A DNA stretch of 64,000 bases from Dactylorhiza incarnata (Eukaryota; Streptophyta; Magnoliopsida; Asparagales; Orchidaceae), in NCBI GenBank assembly GCA_033032865.1, contig JAWHQI010001222.1, forward strand, positions 36,855 to 100,854, written 5' to 3'. Below the pieces are notes generated by a model. The model saw only the letters and a list, made by a program, of their open reading frames with translations. It searched no databases and was not told the origin of the DNA. The first letter of the stretch is position 1; each line of letters opens with the position of its first letter. Shown here piece by piece: positions 22,488 to 34,607 of this stretch. The translations under genes and the position numbers were made by a program.

Positions 22488-24688
22488 GCCCTCAAAGTCA
22501 AAATCTTCTTGCCTGTAATTGTCCAGCAGGGGCAGGTTTTGGGCAATCCTGGTTCCTTGCAGCACTTTGAGAGCCAACTCTGAGTTGGTCTCAACATTGG
22601 CCACCTCCCTCTTTCTGGCTTCTTCAATTATCTTAGCTTCTAGGGACTGGGAGGCAGCTGCTACAGAAACTGAGATGGTCTGAAAGGCATTTTCCAAGTC
22701 AGACTTCATCTCATCCTTCATTTTCTCAGTCTCACTGATCATGGTGGTGGCAGAATTCCAGACATACTCCTGTATATGATTAGAGGCTTTTTCTAAAACC
22801 TCATCTGTTTTGCTTACATAATTCTTGACATAGGACATGTCCCTCTCAGACAGTTAGAGTTTTTTGTCCATTGATCTCAAGATTGTATTCTGAGCAATCA
22901 CTGTCTGTTCTGCCAGATCAAACTATTTGGTAATTTGTTTATTATGTATTGCAGTGTCTTCCTTGATCTCCTTGGCCTCAGACATGATTTCTTTCTTTAG
23001 AGACATTATTGATCTATCAATGTAATCCTTTATTGAAATCATTTGGCCTTCAATGAGTGAGTTGATGGAGCTGAGTAGCTTGTCATGTGATATTACTGTT
23101 GTGGATGGGACATCAGATATAATATCCAGCTCCCCCACAGCCTGAGCAGGGATTGGCTCCTCCTCAGTTGGATCAGGTAAGTACTCCTTTTCAATATTAG
23201 CACTAGAATGGTCTTCATCTTGATCCATGGAAGCATTCTACTTGGCTTCTTCAGCATTCTTCTGATGCTCTCCTTCACTTGGGGCATTATCATCTTTATC
23301 ATCTGCATTTAGATTAATATCATCATTAGTATTAATGTTAGTGTGAATATCAGTGGGATTACTGACATGTCCATTACCTAACAAATTCTTTTTTTTTTCT
23401 TCAGCAATCCTTTCTTTCTCCCCTTACTTGGAGCATAATCACTTTCCTTAGCAGGATATTTCTTCTGCTGCTCCCCCTCAGATGAAGGATCATCATTGTC
23501 CTGATCATCTCCCCAGTAATCTGTTGGTTCAGGAGGGATTAGATTGATACTTTGCTCTAGATTGAAAATGAATAAGTCAATCTCACCTTGAAGATCAACA
23601 TGAGCATTGTCTTCATCATTCTCATTTTCTTCTGAGGAGGAGTGTATGACCTGCACACTTTTATCAACAGTGAAAGGATTGGAGGAATCACAAGTAGTGT
23701 GATCTTCTTCATGTCCTTCTAACATGTCCCCAGCAGCATCATCCTCATTCTTTTGATGCTCTTTCTCAACATCATCACCTTTTTCTTCTTCATGCTCAAG
23801 AGCATTGCCTTCATGACCTTCAGTGTCATGATCTCCTCCTTGGTCATCCTTTGGAGGACTGTTGGCTGGACCTTGATTGCCCATAGCTGGGACATCCTCT
23901 TCTGCCTCTGACCCAGAGTCAAAGCAAACAATTCTGATATTTCATAGCCCTTTGACTAGGCTTTTCTTCTTCACCTTGGGTTCAAAGGGTTGGCTCATGG
24001 GGAGGACCCTGGTGAACCTGTCCAAGGTTTTGATGTCCATCCTTTTGAGATATTGTAGGTTTGTTCCTTTGGACTTATTGAATTCCTCTGGGTAGGTGTT
24101 TATAAGGTATAATGATAGAATTCTGCCTAGGTTGGGGGCCTGCAGACATTCCCTTATCCTTTGAAATATCACCTCAGCCCATGATGTCCTCTTCTTCAGA
24201 ATGACTCTTGACATCAACTCAAATATGTGTTTGGATATGGTGTCATGTGATCCTGGCTCACACAAAATAGCTTTTCCTACTATATCAGAGAGCAAATTGC
24301 CACTCTGGTTAAAGAACATCCTTTTTTAGTGAGCCAAGTTTGGCATCATTATATTCACACCATTGTAATGCCAGGTCTTTATCCTTTTCAGAGATTGCAT
24401 CTTCATCTTCTTCACTATAAGAGGTCAGCTGAAGGGCCTTCTCCATTTTCTTAGGATAGATTTAACCTTGATGCTTCCCGTCCTTCCCTTGATGGAGGAA
24501 TTGGATGAGGACATCTTGGCACTGGAGAAGAATTCCAGAACTTCAGTTTTGAGAATTATGGTTGGCTCAGATAATATATAGTCCAGTCCTTGATCAGATA
24601 GAAGTTGAATCACTTATCTTATCTCTACAGGAGCATGTTGAAATCCATTTTGAACTATCTCATATCCTTCATGGAGATCTTTTGCCAT
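22488..24688 (-). pseudogene. copia-R extra ORF (env-like position), main part
   Basis: The likely start is ATG 24688-24686 on the minus strand. Successive open segments in several frames follow, broken by stops (for example the TAA ending the first 25 codons) and frame changes. Recognisable pieces are a globular N-terminal half (about 24640-23942, with RIRECLQAPNLGRILSLYLI), an acidic Asp/Glu/His-rich linker (23884-23378), and a helical, coiled-coil-prone region (22838-22485, SETEKMKDEMKSDLENAF). The ORF continues beyond the insertion at 16355-22487. It lies just downstream of RNase H in the sense orientation, where Sireviruses carry an extra ORF of debated function. I see no signal peptide or membrane segment. 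Confidence 0.6.
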
Positions 24689-25265
24689 CTATGGCACCAT
24701 TTCTTCTGAAGGATAGGTCGCTGAGACGGGAGGGAGAATGGATCATCTCGTCGGCTAGGTTAATTGAAAATGTGCTAAATTAAACATCATTTTGATATTT
24801 ATAGGGGCTTGATTTAGGTTTAGATTTTCCCTAAGTATATATGTTGATTAGGCTTAATCAAATTGGATGATTTAACATTGCTGATGTGTTAATTATGGCA
24901 TATTTTCATTGAGCCAACCCGTCTCAGTGAAATCGCTGAGAAGGTGTTGTTATCTGCTGGGACAAGGAATTGTCAACTGCTGAGATAGTTCTAGTTGTCT
25001 CAGCGGATTAGCTGAGATCTTCTCAGCTATCTCAGCGTTTCAGATGATACCTTTTCAGTTGTTTCAGCTGATTTTACTATCATTGAACCAAAGCATGCTA
25101 AATTCAAATATCTTTAAATTTTTAGGCATGTGTCATGACCTAAACATGCTACCAATTATTTAGATAGCTACTCTTCCTATCAAGGCTTGTTATACATGAT
25201 TGCATGCTATATTCAAGCTAGGGAATAACATCATGAGCAAGACATATAAATTGGCAGAATAAGCT
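24689..25265 (-). other. Spacer between copia-R pol and extra ORF
   Basis: Non-coding. At 24915-25065 it holds a cluster of TCTCAGCGG/CGCTGAGA words identical in type to those in the copia-R LTRs. Confidence 0.6.
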
Positions 25266-27391
25266 CTATTCTAAATTCAACATGCCAAGCTCAATTTTAA
25301 AGGTATTAAACTTTGCCTCATCCAATGGCTTTGTGAAGATATTAGTTACTTGTTTGTCAGTGGGGACAAGTTCAAGGCATATATCTTCACTCTCAACATG
25401 CTCTCTAATAAAATGATATCTTATCTCTATATGCTTAGTCCTGCTATGTGATATAGGATTCTTAGCAATAGAGATAGCACTAGATGAGTCACAATATAGG
25501 GGAGAATTACTCACCTTGAGGTTATAATCCTCTAAATGATGTTGTATCCACAAAAGTTGTGCACAATAACTTCCTGCAGCAATGTACTCAGATTCAGCTG
25601 TGTATATTGCCACACTGGTCTGCTTCTTGCTGCTCCATGAGATCAGGCTTCTTCCTAGGAATTGGCAAGTTCTACTTGTACTTTTCCTATCTTCTTTGCA
25701 ACCTGCAAAATCTACATCTGAAAAGCCAATTAGTTCAAAATCATTGTTCTTAGGGTACCAAAGGCCAAGGTGTTGGCTGCCCTTAAGGTATCTCAAAATC
25801 ATCTTTGCAGCTAAGTAATGAGATTCCTTAGGGCATGCTTGGTACCTAGCACAAACACATGTAGCATACATGATGTCTGGTCCATTGGCAGTTAGATACA
25901 ACAGGGACCCAATTATACACATGTAGATGGATTCATCAAAGGACTTACCATTTTCATCCTTGTCCAGGGAAATGTTGGACCCCATGGGAGTTTCCATGGT
26001 GGAGGTTGATTCCATCCCAAACTTCTTAATAAGCTCCCTAGTGTACTTGGTCTGAGAGATGAAAATTCCCTCATCATACTGTTTCACTTGGAGGCCTAAG
26101 AAGTACTTGAGCTCTCTCATACTGCTCATCTCAAACTCCCCGTGCATAAGGTTGGAAAACCTTTTGCAGAGGTTGTCATCTGTTGACCCAAAGATTATGT
26201 CATCAACATAAATTTGGATTAGAAGACACTTGCCCTTTGTTTCCCTAAGAAACAATGTGTTATCTATCTTTACCCTAAAGAACTTATTCTTGATGAGAAA
26301 GCTAGACAAGGTATCATACCAAGCCCTAGGGGCTTGCTTTAGACCATATAGAGCCTTCCTAAGCAAATAAACATGAGATGAGAGGGTAGGATGAAAAAAA
26401 CCTGAGGGTTGCTCCACATATAACTCTTCCTTTAGATTGTCATTCAGTAATGCTGATTTGACATTCATCTGGTACACTTTAAACCCTTTGTGGGCAGCAT
26501 AGGCTAGGAATATCCTTATTGCTTCTAACCTTGCAACTGGGGCAAAGGTTTGATCAAAGTCAATACCCTCTTCTTATTTGTACCCTTTGGCCACTAGTCT
26601 GGCTTTATTCTTGATGATGGTGCCATTCTCATCAAGCTTATTCTTGTAGATCCATTTGGTGCCAATGATATTGGGTCCTTGAGGTTTTAACACCAATTTC
26701 CACACCTTGCCTCTTGAACTGAAGCAGTTCTTCTTGCATTGCTTGAATCCAGAAGGTGTCTTCATTTGCTTCCTCAAATTTTGTAGGCTCCATTTGTGAG
26801 AGAAAGCTCAAGAATAGGGCTTCATTGTGAGCCCTGCTTCTGGTGACCACTCCTTGGTTCACATCTCCAATTATTTGGTTCCTTGGATGATCCCTTATGT
26901 GTCTGTGTGCTGCAGGCAATTTGTCAGCTATCTGCATATCTTCTTCTTGAGCAGCATCATCTTCAGCAGTTTGCTGATCTTCAACTTCAGGGATTGCTAC
27001 CTCTGAATTTACCTTTCTTGTGCTGGGTATGTCTTGGAGAGACATGTCATGTACTTGTTGTTCATTACCTGTCAAAATAGGAGAGCTGGAGCAGCCCTTA
27101 TAGAGCAGGCTGGTCTCATCAAAAACCACATGCATAGACTCTTCTACAACATGAGTTTTCTTGTTGAATACTCTATAGGCTTTTCTATGTGAGTTATATC
27201 CAATAAGAACCCCTACATAGCATTTTTCAGTAATTTTAGTTAATTGAGATTTTCCATTATTTAGAATGCAGCATTTGCAACCAAAGATTCTGAAGTATAA
27301 AATAGTTGGTTGTTTGCCTTTCAGAATCTCATAGGGGGTTATTCCTAGGGCCTTATTGATAGATGCTCTATTGAGAAGATAACATGCGGTA
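25266..27391 (-). pseudogene. copia-R integrase C-terminus, RT and RNase H
   Basis: The minus strand continues the integrase interrupted at 27397. Segments are VNTACYLLNRA (next to the insertion), [42 protein letters not shown], then a 403-codon open frame (26477-25266). That frame has RT motifs [27 protein letters not shown] and [10 protein letters not shown] and RNase H motifs [20 protein letters not shown], [14 protein letters not shown] and NIFTKPLD. Frame breaks near 26700 and a stop near 26573 inactivate the upstream part, while RT palm and RNase H are intact. Polarity is opposite to copia-F. Confidence 0.92.
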
Positions 27392-27396
27392 TTGAC

Positions 27397-29082
27397 TGTT
27401 GAACATGTGTGTCACATCCTTTTGTTTGAGAATAATAAATCCCAAATTGTATTTGATCTTGTTTGTCGTGTGTTTATAGTGTGCAGGAACTATAGGTGCA
27501 ATACTCCACAGGTAGAAAACAGATTGGAGACGACTCTCTGGAAAGTGTGTTAATGCTCGCGTTAGTTGTTAATGCCCCACGTTAACAACCGCTGTGAAGG
27601 AAACTGCGTTCGACGAAATCAGAAGGAAACTGCGTTCGATGAATGGAACCTGCGTTCGACGAAATCTGAAGGTGCTCGACGAAATCTGAAGGAAAGTCTG
27701 TTCGACAAACTGAACCTGTGCTCGACTTATTGTGTTCGACGAACTCAACTGCGCTCGACGAATTGGAGCATTCGACGAACTGAACTGCGCTCGACAGTTT
27801 GAAGTTAACCGCGCTCGACTTATTGCATTCGATGAACTGAACTGCGATCGATGAATTGGAGTGTTCGACGAACTGAACTGTGATCGATGAATTGAATTTA
27901 ACTGCGCTCGACGATAGCACGTTCAACGAAATGTGTTGCGTTCGACGAATTAGTTTCTGCCACGATCCTGATGGTTGCGGATGACGAAATGGGATTCCGT
28001 TCGATGAAGGCGCGTTCGACGAAATTAGTTTCGTTCGAAGAAATTTGGTTCTGCCACACTCCCGACACTATGCACGATCTCAGCAACTGTCGTACACATT
28101 CACTAACGCCGACGTTAACTCTTAACGCCACGCGTTAGCTCCCGTGGCTATTTAAAGTACAGCCCTCTCATTCTATGTGCGCTGATTCCAGAATTCTGAT
28201 ACTTTGGAGAGAGGTTCGGGTACAGCAATTAAGAGATCTCCCTTGGGCTATCATGAAGATCTAAAGAGGATTTTGAAGGAGAAGGTCTACAATGCATATC
28301 CCATACGAAGGAAGATCATTTCAAGAACGCCAACATCTACATCGCCTTCGTCCTCACCTTCAAAATTTCTTGGGGAGTTTCTCTTTACTTATCTTGTAAT
28401 ATTTTATTTTATTCTCTTTGTAATTTGTGTGGAGAAATTGTTCGGGGAGAACGTCGGATTCCGGGAAGGATTCTGTGGGTAAATTCGCCTTGTGTTGGCG
28501 ACTAGGTCTGGGTAGGACTTAGGGGGAAATTCACCTTGTGTTGGCGACTAGGTCTAGGTGATTAGATCTAGGGGTGCTCGAGGCCATATCCGGGGAAGGA
28601 TTGGCTAGAGCGGCTTGAGGCAATATCCGGAGAAGGATAGGCTAAAGCCAACCGGTTTGTGGGGATACAAGTCGGTATAGAAAAGGAAAAGAAATTTTCA
28701 TGTGTACGCCTCCGATTTCTAGCGATATTGAAATCAAATTTATGTAAACACCTTTTCATATGAATACAATCATGTCTCTATTTGTGTTTACTTGATTTCT
28801 CTCCTTTGGCATAATCTCTAAAATATTGGGTACAAAGTTTTCAATTATAAATACTTTATCTAAATTGTTTATTTCAATCTCTTTCATCATAAAATAATTT
28901 AGTACTTGTTTCTAAACTTGGTTATTATGATATTCTCTTAATTTAACTAAATTGTTATTTCGTTCTAATATTACTTTAAACAATTTAGTAAATCGTCTAA
29001 AATTTTAAAAAAGAACTTTATTTCCTTATTCACCCCCCCCCCCCCCCCCCCCCCCCCTCTAAGGGTGCTTATCGATACAACA
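27397..29082 (+). repeat. 5' LTR of the Sirevirus-like element
   Basis: 1686 bp. It contains a dense TTCGACGAA word cluster (27605-28050), TTAACGC/GCGTTA palindromes (about 27554-27592 and 28103-28140), and a TATA-like TATTTAAAG near 28149. It also has a 25-base C run (29033-29057) where the 3' LTR has only six C. Confidence 0.93.
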
Positions 29083-29084
29083 AG

Positions 29085-29096
29085 TGGCATCAGAGC
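29085..29096 (+). promoter_or_regulatory. Primer-binding site (initiator tRNA-Met type)
   Basis: TGGCATCAGAGC, one mismatch from the canonical TGGTATCAGAGC, two bases after the LTR. Confidence 0.85.
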
Positions 29097-30723
29097 ACAG
29101 TTTATTCCAAATGGCTTACAAACCAGGAATACTGGGGTCTCATGATCTCGCCTCTACTAGTGGGGGAAATTTTCTTATAAATGAAAAATCTTTGGCACCA
29201 TCTTTATTTGAAGGCAAAAACTATAATGGGTGGAAAATTCTTATGGAAAAATTTCTTAAATCTTTGGATATTAAAGTAAGAAATATTACAATATAATGCC
29301 CCCAAGTATTTTAAATAAAACTGAAATGTTTTTAAATATCAAATCAATGAATAGTATATATTGTGCATTAGATCAAAATATTTTCAAACTTATTTATACA
29401 CTTCCTACTGCTTATGAAGTTTGGAAATTTCTTGAGAATTCTTATTGTCTTCCTTCCACATATGATGAACAAGAGCAATTCCTTATGGACCCAAGAGAAG
29501 AAACTGATGAGGACTTATGCTTGGAGGAAGAAGAATACAATGCCACAATATTGGACTCATTTGTTGGCAACACATCAAGCAAAAGAGAAGACGAAAATTC
29601 AACTATGGAAGAGGAATGAGAAGAAGATGTCAAAGGAACCCTTGGTTCAAATCTTGCCTCATCCCATAGCAATGTAAGAAAATCAAAAACTTCTCTTTTT
29701 GTAACAAATTCTATTTCTACATCTCGTATGCTTAAAATTGCTAAACGTAAAATTTTAAAGTTAAAAATTGCTAATTCCAAATTACGTTTAGAAAATAAAT
29801 CTTTAAAAGCAAACGATAACGTAGAATCAAATATTGATGTGTTAAATTCTCTTTCATGCTCTTTAGTTAAAATTCCTATTCCTCGTTTTGATTGCAATCT
29901 ATTAAAAGAAAAATTCAAGGATATTGAAAAAGGGCTCTTAGTTTCTCAAAAGGCATAATGAAAAATTGATAATTGAAAATGATGCTTTAACTTATAAGTT
30001 AAGACAATTAAAATCTTTTGTTGAAAAAGTTTTAATTTCTAGTAATGACTTTCATCATAAGATTTTGTATAAAAATTAATTAACTTACAAAATCATTCCT
30101 AAAAAGGACCATTTTCATACATCAACTAAAAATGAGTTTAGTTTCAAAAAGAATTATGACCCTCACAAAATTCATAAGAGTCACTGTTATAAGTCTCAAT
30201 ATATTTTCAATCATGACTCAAATTTAAAAACTCCTTTTCATGAAAATCAAACTATAAAACATTATCCTTCATATTATAAGAGTATGTCTATAAGAAAGAG
30301 TGGAAATGAAAATCATCAAAATAAGAATCAATCACTTAAAATTGATAGTAACCCACTCTTTCAACAATCACTTCTAAAGAAAGACAATCACTCTTATAAA
30401 CTTTCAAAGAATCCATATAATAAAATTCATGATGATTATCAACATCAAGCTATTTTGAAAAATAATTTGAATACACATAAACCCACAATGAATTATTTTA
30501 CAAATAACTATCATCATATAAAGATGTCACATAATCATTATATGGATTTAAGTGATAAACAACCAACGTATGAATGGAGACCCATAAAGAAAAATGACGT
30601 ATCATCTTTAATTGAAAAAGCCCATTCATCATTATCTTCCCAAAAGCCACCACGATGTATTTGGGTACCCAAAGGAACCATCCCACTTGGTCACCTTTGG
30701 ATAACTAAATCTCTTATTCATTA
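29097..30723 (+). pseudogene. gag: Decayed copia gag
   Basis: Three open pieces. 29102-29296 carries a copia gag start (SLFEGKNYNGWKILMEKFL), and a second piece resembles the UBN2-type domain (DQNIFKLIYTLPTAYEVWKF). 29728-29958 is Lys/Asn-rich and coiled-coil-prone. 30284-30724 is an Asn/His/Lys-rich tail ending with CIWVPKGTIPLGHLWITK, a motif found near the end of some copia gag regions. Stops and frame changes separate them (for example TAA at 29294-29296). No zinc knuckle is visible. It could at most supply RNA-binding fragments. Confidence 0.75.
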
Positions 30724-33700
30724 ATATCCATTCATTTGCATGAAGTAGAAACAATTAAAAATGAAATATCAATACTCTACTTCATGATGTGCTTTATTTC
30801 TTTTTCTTTTGTATTTTTTGATCCAAAATGTTTATGGTCACTTTATATTTCATAATATATGACTTACTCATCTTAAGCCTAATGATTATCAATTCAACTG
30901 AATTAAAATTGAACATAAAGTCATATGATTTTAAAAGTGACCTATCTCTAATTTTTTAAAAATTGTTTATCTATATCCTTTTAAATCCCTTACCTATCAA
31001 TGCCTTGAATTATCATTATAATTTGAATATTAAAATTATTATCAAGACTAATGAATTTATTTTAAAGAATGGATTTAAATGGTTTATTAAAGAGCTTAGG
31101 ATAAAAATTAAAATGCGCAACGTTTTTGATTATTTTCTATTTTATTTGTTGCATATGTTAGCCTTATATTGAAAAATATTATCAAATAAAGTCAAAAACA
31201 AACATTCACAAAACATGTTTAATCTTTCAAAAATGCGAGTTTTAGATCAAAACTTTATACAACCATATCTTTTGATTCGCTTGTCCGATTTTCGCATTTA
31301 ATATCTTTTCGGAAAGAGCACAAAAATCTCCATCCAACGGAGAACAAACTTGCCCGTTCAAATTCGTTTGGTGCTGTAAAATTGCCCAAACTCAACTTTG
31401 TTTAAAAGCTATATCAGTTTTCTTATTTCGGCAATTTCTGTGTCTTTGGATTCTTCATCACTTATAAATTTCAAAACATTATATATGTGATCTTTGTCTT
31501 TGATATGATTACATGATCATCATTTTCTAGACTTAAAAATCAAACATGCTTATTCAAAAGAAAATCACCAAATCATTTTGTCATAAGTTTAGAAGGAAAA
31601 GAATTCACATACATCATAATGATCAATCATATATTCTATGCAAAATTCTTTATAATCATAATTCATATTTTATCAAGAAATATCTCAAATCAATAATGTT
31701 TATCACCTAGGAATTATGAATCTTATGATAAAAATATGAATAATGTTTTCTTTACATTATTTGATGTATTGATATGCTTTGCTAGTGATTGCATGTATCT
31801 CTCATATTTGTAGACTCTAGAATCAACTTTGTAATGAAAGTATAAATCTAACTTAATCATCACTCTATTCTAGATCTATAATTTGAAACTCTATTTTGGA
31901 ATACATGAAATATTAATATTAATCTAATGACATGACATTAAACCCCAAACTCATCATGCTAGCTTTATCACTTATTGAATATTAGTAAATGTGCTAGTTA
32001 TCTTATATCGTCATCTCATAAAAGTAGAAAAATTATGCGGCAATATATAACTCATCACATTAAACAAAACCCATAGTTTATAAATCAACCCATAGTTTAA
32101 AAGCATAGGTTGCCCAAAGATTATTCACCAATGACTTCATATCTCACAATAGCGGGGGCGTAGGGTTGTATGCATTAGAGACCTAACCTCTAAGTCATGT
32201 CTTGTCCTTAACCGGGGAGGGTTCCAGTGGGGCCTTGCGAGGCACTGGGGGGAAAGAGTGCTAGGTTGAGCATTCTCTAGTGTGTGCATATGAGATTAAC
32301 ACCCCAACCTACGGCATGTGTGCAGCTCCTCATGCCCATCTGTCACTTAGTACGGGGCTAGGGTGTAGACATTTAGTCGGGGTAGTTTTTTTTCCTTAGG
32401 ACATACTTATATTACTCTTTGCATGATCATTTTATTTACTTATCACTTAAATTATGCATATTTTGGGTTGTTTATAAAAAATGTCCTCTTGTGTTTGCAT
32501 AATTTATCTTTTTGAGCTTAAATGTTTTTGTAAAACACATGTATTTGAAAAAACTAAAGTTTTATGCAAATTTGATCAATCAAGACATATCCAAAAATTA
32601 TAAAATTTCTACATAAGACTACTCTAAGGACACGTAATAAATATCAAAAATCAGATTTTTTAAATTCTCAAAAAATCGTGTACTGTTTCCAGCGTTAGCC
32701 CTAACGCCAGCGTTAGCGTTGGTGTTGGAATTTTCTGATTTTTAAATTTCTAAAAATCCTAAAAAAAAAGTTTATATTTACTAATTTGTTTTTTTTTTTT
32801 TTGAATTTCTGAGATTTATTATCTTTGTTTTACTTTATATTTTAGAAAATCAACTACAAAAATTCAAAATTCAAAAATACAAAAATATATGTTTGTGATT
32901 TTTCTGTTTTTCAAAATTTCATAAAATCTTTAAAAATATGTTAGTTTATATGTACTACTTAATTTTGTATTTCTAACATTTGTTATCTTTGTTTTATTCA
33001 TATTATGAAAAATCAACTACAAAAGTTCAAAATTCAAAAAAAAAAATATGTTCTTGAGATTTGTGTTTTATTCATATTATGAAAAATCAACTACAAAAGT
33101 TCAAAATTCAGAAATACAAAAATATGTTTTTGTGATTTTTTGTTTTTATCTCATTAAAAAATGATAAAACAACAAAAAAAATGTATGATCTTTATTGTTA
33201 ATATCAAGCATGAATGAATTCTATTATTTAGAATTATTTACAATGTTAAAATTTATTCCTTCAAATTACTATGAACATTGTTTTGTTTATCATGCTTTGA
33301 TATATCTATTTAAAGTGCATCAATTGTATTGAAAAATATGTGTTGAACCAAGCTTAGCATGCCTCTAAGTATGAGTAAATGTATTATGATTGATAATGAT
33401 ACCTTTCACTCACTTATTTTGGTAATCAACATGTGTGTTTAAATCTAAAAATGCTTGTTTGTGTATTGTATTTGTACAATAAATTAAATTTGCATAAGTT
33501 TATTACCTACACTACATTTGAATTGCACTTATGAAATTTTGAAAAGTGGTTAAGTTTCAAAAATTGTGGGTTTGCAAAATAAGTGTATTCGGAGAATGTT
33601 GTCGCACAAATGTGAACAAAAAAAATTATATATGTAGACAAATATAACTCCACCAAGCACTACTTGAACCTCCTAATAAGTCTTCATAAGCATTGTGAGG

Positions 33701-34607
33701 TTGATCACATTGGAAAGAATAGTAAAGTGTCTTGTGCAACCCTTGATTAATACACCACTTCTTATAAAATAGTGTGCATTAAAGTCTGTAAAAGTTAATT
33801 TACTTGTGTTTTATTGTGTACTTTACTTTACATATGTCTTGTATTTTGTGATTTAAATCAATTGTTAACATTGCCCAAAATACACTTATGTTCATAACAC
33901 TTCATCTCATGAGTATTGGATTCTAATGTTTTATCTATACTACTCTTTATATAATAAATGCAGTAGATAACCTAGCATGATCTCTACAATGTTTTGGTAT
34001 CTCTTGAACTTAAAATTAAGTAATATTGTAGTATATTCTTTTTGATATGTTCATTTTCATGCTTGGTATCTTTATGTAAAACTAGGAGTTTCAAAAAGAT
34101 TAAAACATCTTTACATTTTGAACTTAAAACTCATATTTTTACTTATGCTTTTCATGCATACAAAAATATTTCTTATAATATTCCGCTTGCTTACAACTCT
34201 TATCTTTTTATTTGAAATCTCTTATATACTATGCTTTAAATCTTTATAATTATCTATATTACAAAAGCTCGACCATGCTTTATCATTTATAAGAATGTCT
34301 TCCTTACTACCCTCACCCTACCTTCTTTTGATAATACCAAAAGGGGGAGATTAATTGAAGAAATCTATATAGGAGAAATATAGAAGAATATGGGGAGACT
34401 AATTCATGTAATCAATAATTTAGGGGGAGTAAAACATAAATTGCTTTTATGTAGGGGGAGCACTAAGATAGGGGGAGTATGCACATTATCATGCATTATC
34501 ATGCATATCATATACTATAGTTGCACTGTTGTCTTGCTTATCATATTCTATAATCACCTTTAATGATTTCTTGCTAAGGGAATTTGTTATAATCAAAAGG
34601 GGAAGAT
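30724..34607 (+). other. AT-rich non-coding interior and PPT of Sirevirus-like element
   Basis: No coding potential. 32130-32400 is a less AT-rich block with GGGGGCG and ACCGGGGAGGG strings. 32688-32725 holds CGTTAGCCCTAACGCC-type palindromes like those of the LTR. 33350-34600 resembles the copia-F 3' region. Several GGGGGAG tracts (about 34330, 34420, 34451, 34469) precede the actual PPT at 34595-34607. Confidence 0.7.
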
